Positions 17,361-17,500 of a stretch of DNA of 17,500 bases are shown here, one piece after another. The notes below the pieces were generated by a model. That model searched no databases, was not told the DNA's origin, and saw nothing but the letters and a program-made list of their open reading frames with translations. The number at the start of each line of letters is the position of its first letter. Positions within the stretch are counted from its first letter, which is position 1. Origin of the DNA: Salpingoeca rosetta (lineage: Eukaryota > Opisthokonta > Choanoflagellata > Craspedida > Salpingoecidae); the NCBI RefSeq assembly GCF_000188695.1, contig NW_004754903.1:417760-435259 (forward strand), written 5' to 3'. The translations under genes and the position numbers were made by a program.

Positions 17361-17500
17361 CTGGCAATGTGGCGTGGTGTGGTGTGGTGTGGTGTGGTGT
17401 GGTGTGGTGTTGTGTTGGTGGGGAAGTGTGAGCATATTGGGTGGGGAAATGACGCATGCACGAGTGCAATTGGCTACACACCCACACCCACGTTCATGCA
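17361..17500 (-). other. Partial upstream intron with GGTGT pentamer repeat
   Basis: The sequence right of the 17360 exon edge has no continued homology. Its minus strand ends in CACATTGCCAG, a good acceptor. Seven perfect GGTGT units lie at 17376-17410. The donor and the next upstream exon are outside the window. Confidence 0.6.

Overview
This is nuclear DNA from a eukaryote, most likely a GC-rich unicellular one. Coding exons carry phase-matched GT-AG introns, long tetra-, penta- and dinucleotide microsatellites fill introns and spacers, and proteins hold long Ser/Thr/Pro/Gln tracts. The protein mix fits a choanoflagellate or related protist: PDX1, an F-box/ankyrin protein, a giant non-plastid SecA-like ATPase, and a p67phox/NoxR-like oxidase activator. 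That placement is an inference; nothing in the window identifies a species.

Layout. (1) 1-781, plus: the 3' end of a PDX1/SNZ vitamin B6 synthase gene, as two exons with a repeat-filled intron before each; its start lies left of the window. (2) 1127-3820, minus: a single-exon 897-residue protein with an F-box followed by degenerate ankyrin-like repeats, convergent with PDX1. (3) 3821 to about 5055: repeat-rich spacer between divergent genes, with a tentative first coding exon at 4641-4700. (4) about 5056-13784, plus: one giant gene with a 161-bp intron and then an 8,042-bp exon. It encodes a P-loop NTPase domain, about 1,800 residues of mostly helical sequence, a SecA-type DEAD motor and a C-terminal vWA domain. 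(5) 13785-14442: spacer opening with an uninterrupted (GT)35. (6) 14443-17360, minus: four exons of a gene whose pieces join in phase to give a p67phox-type activation domain, a long Pro/Ser/Thr/Ala-rich linker and a C-terminal PB1-like domain. The expected N-terminal TPR region would lie to the right of the window.

The four genes are not an operon and share no obvious pathway. The two most notable are the P-loop/SecA/vWA giant, a little-described eukaryotic architecture, and the p67phox/NoxR-like gene, which is split by microsatellite introns and is invisible as a single open frame. Two introns carry GU-rich sequence near the donor and CA-rich sequence near the acceptor, so they could fold back and bring the splice sites together.
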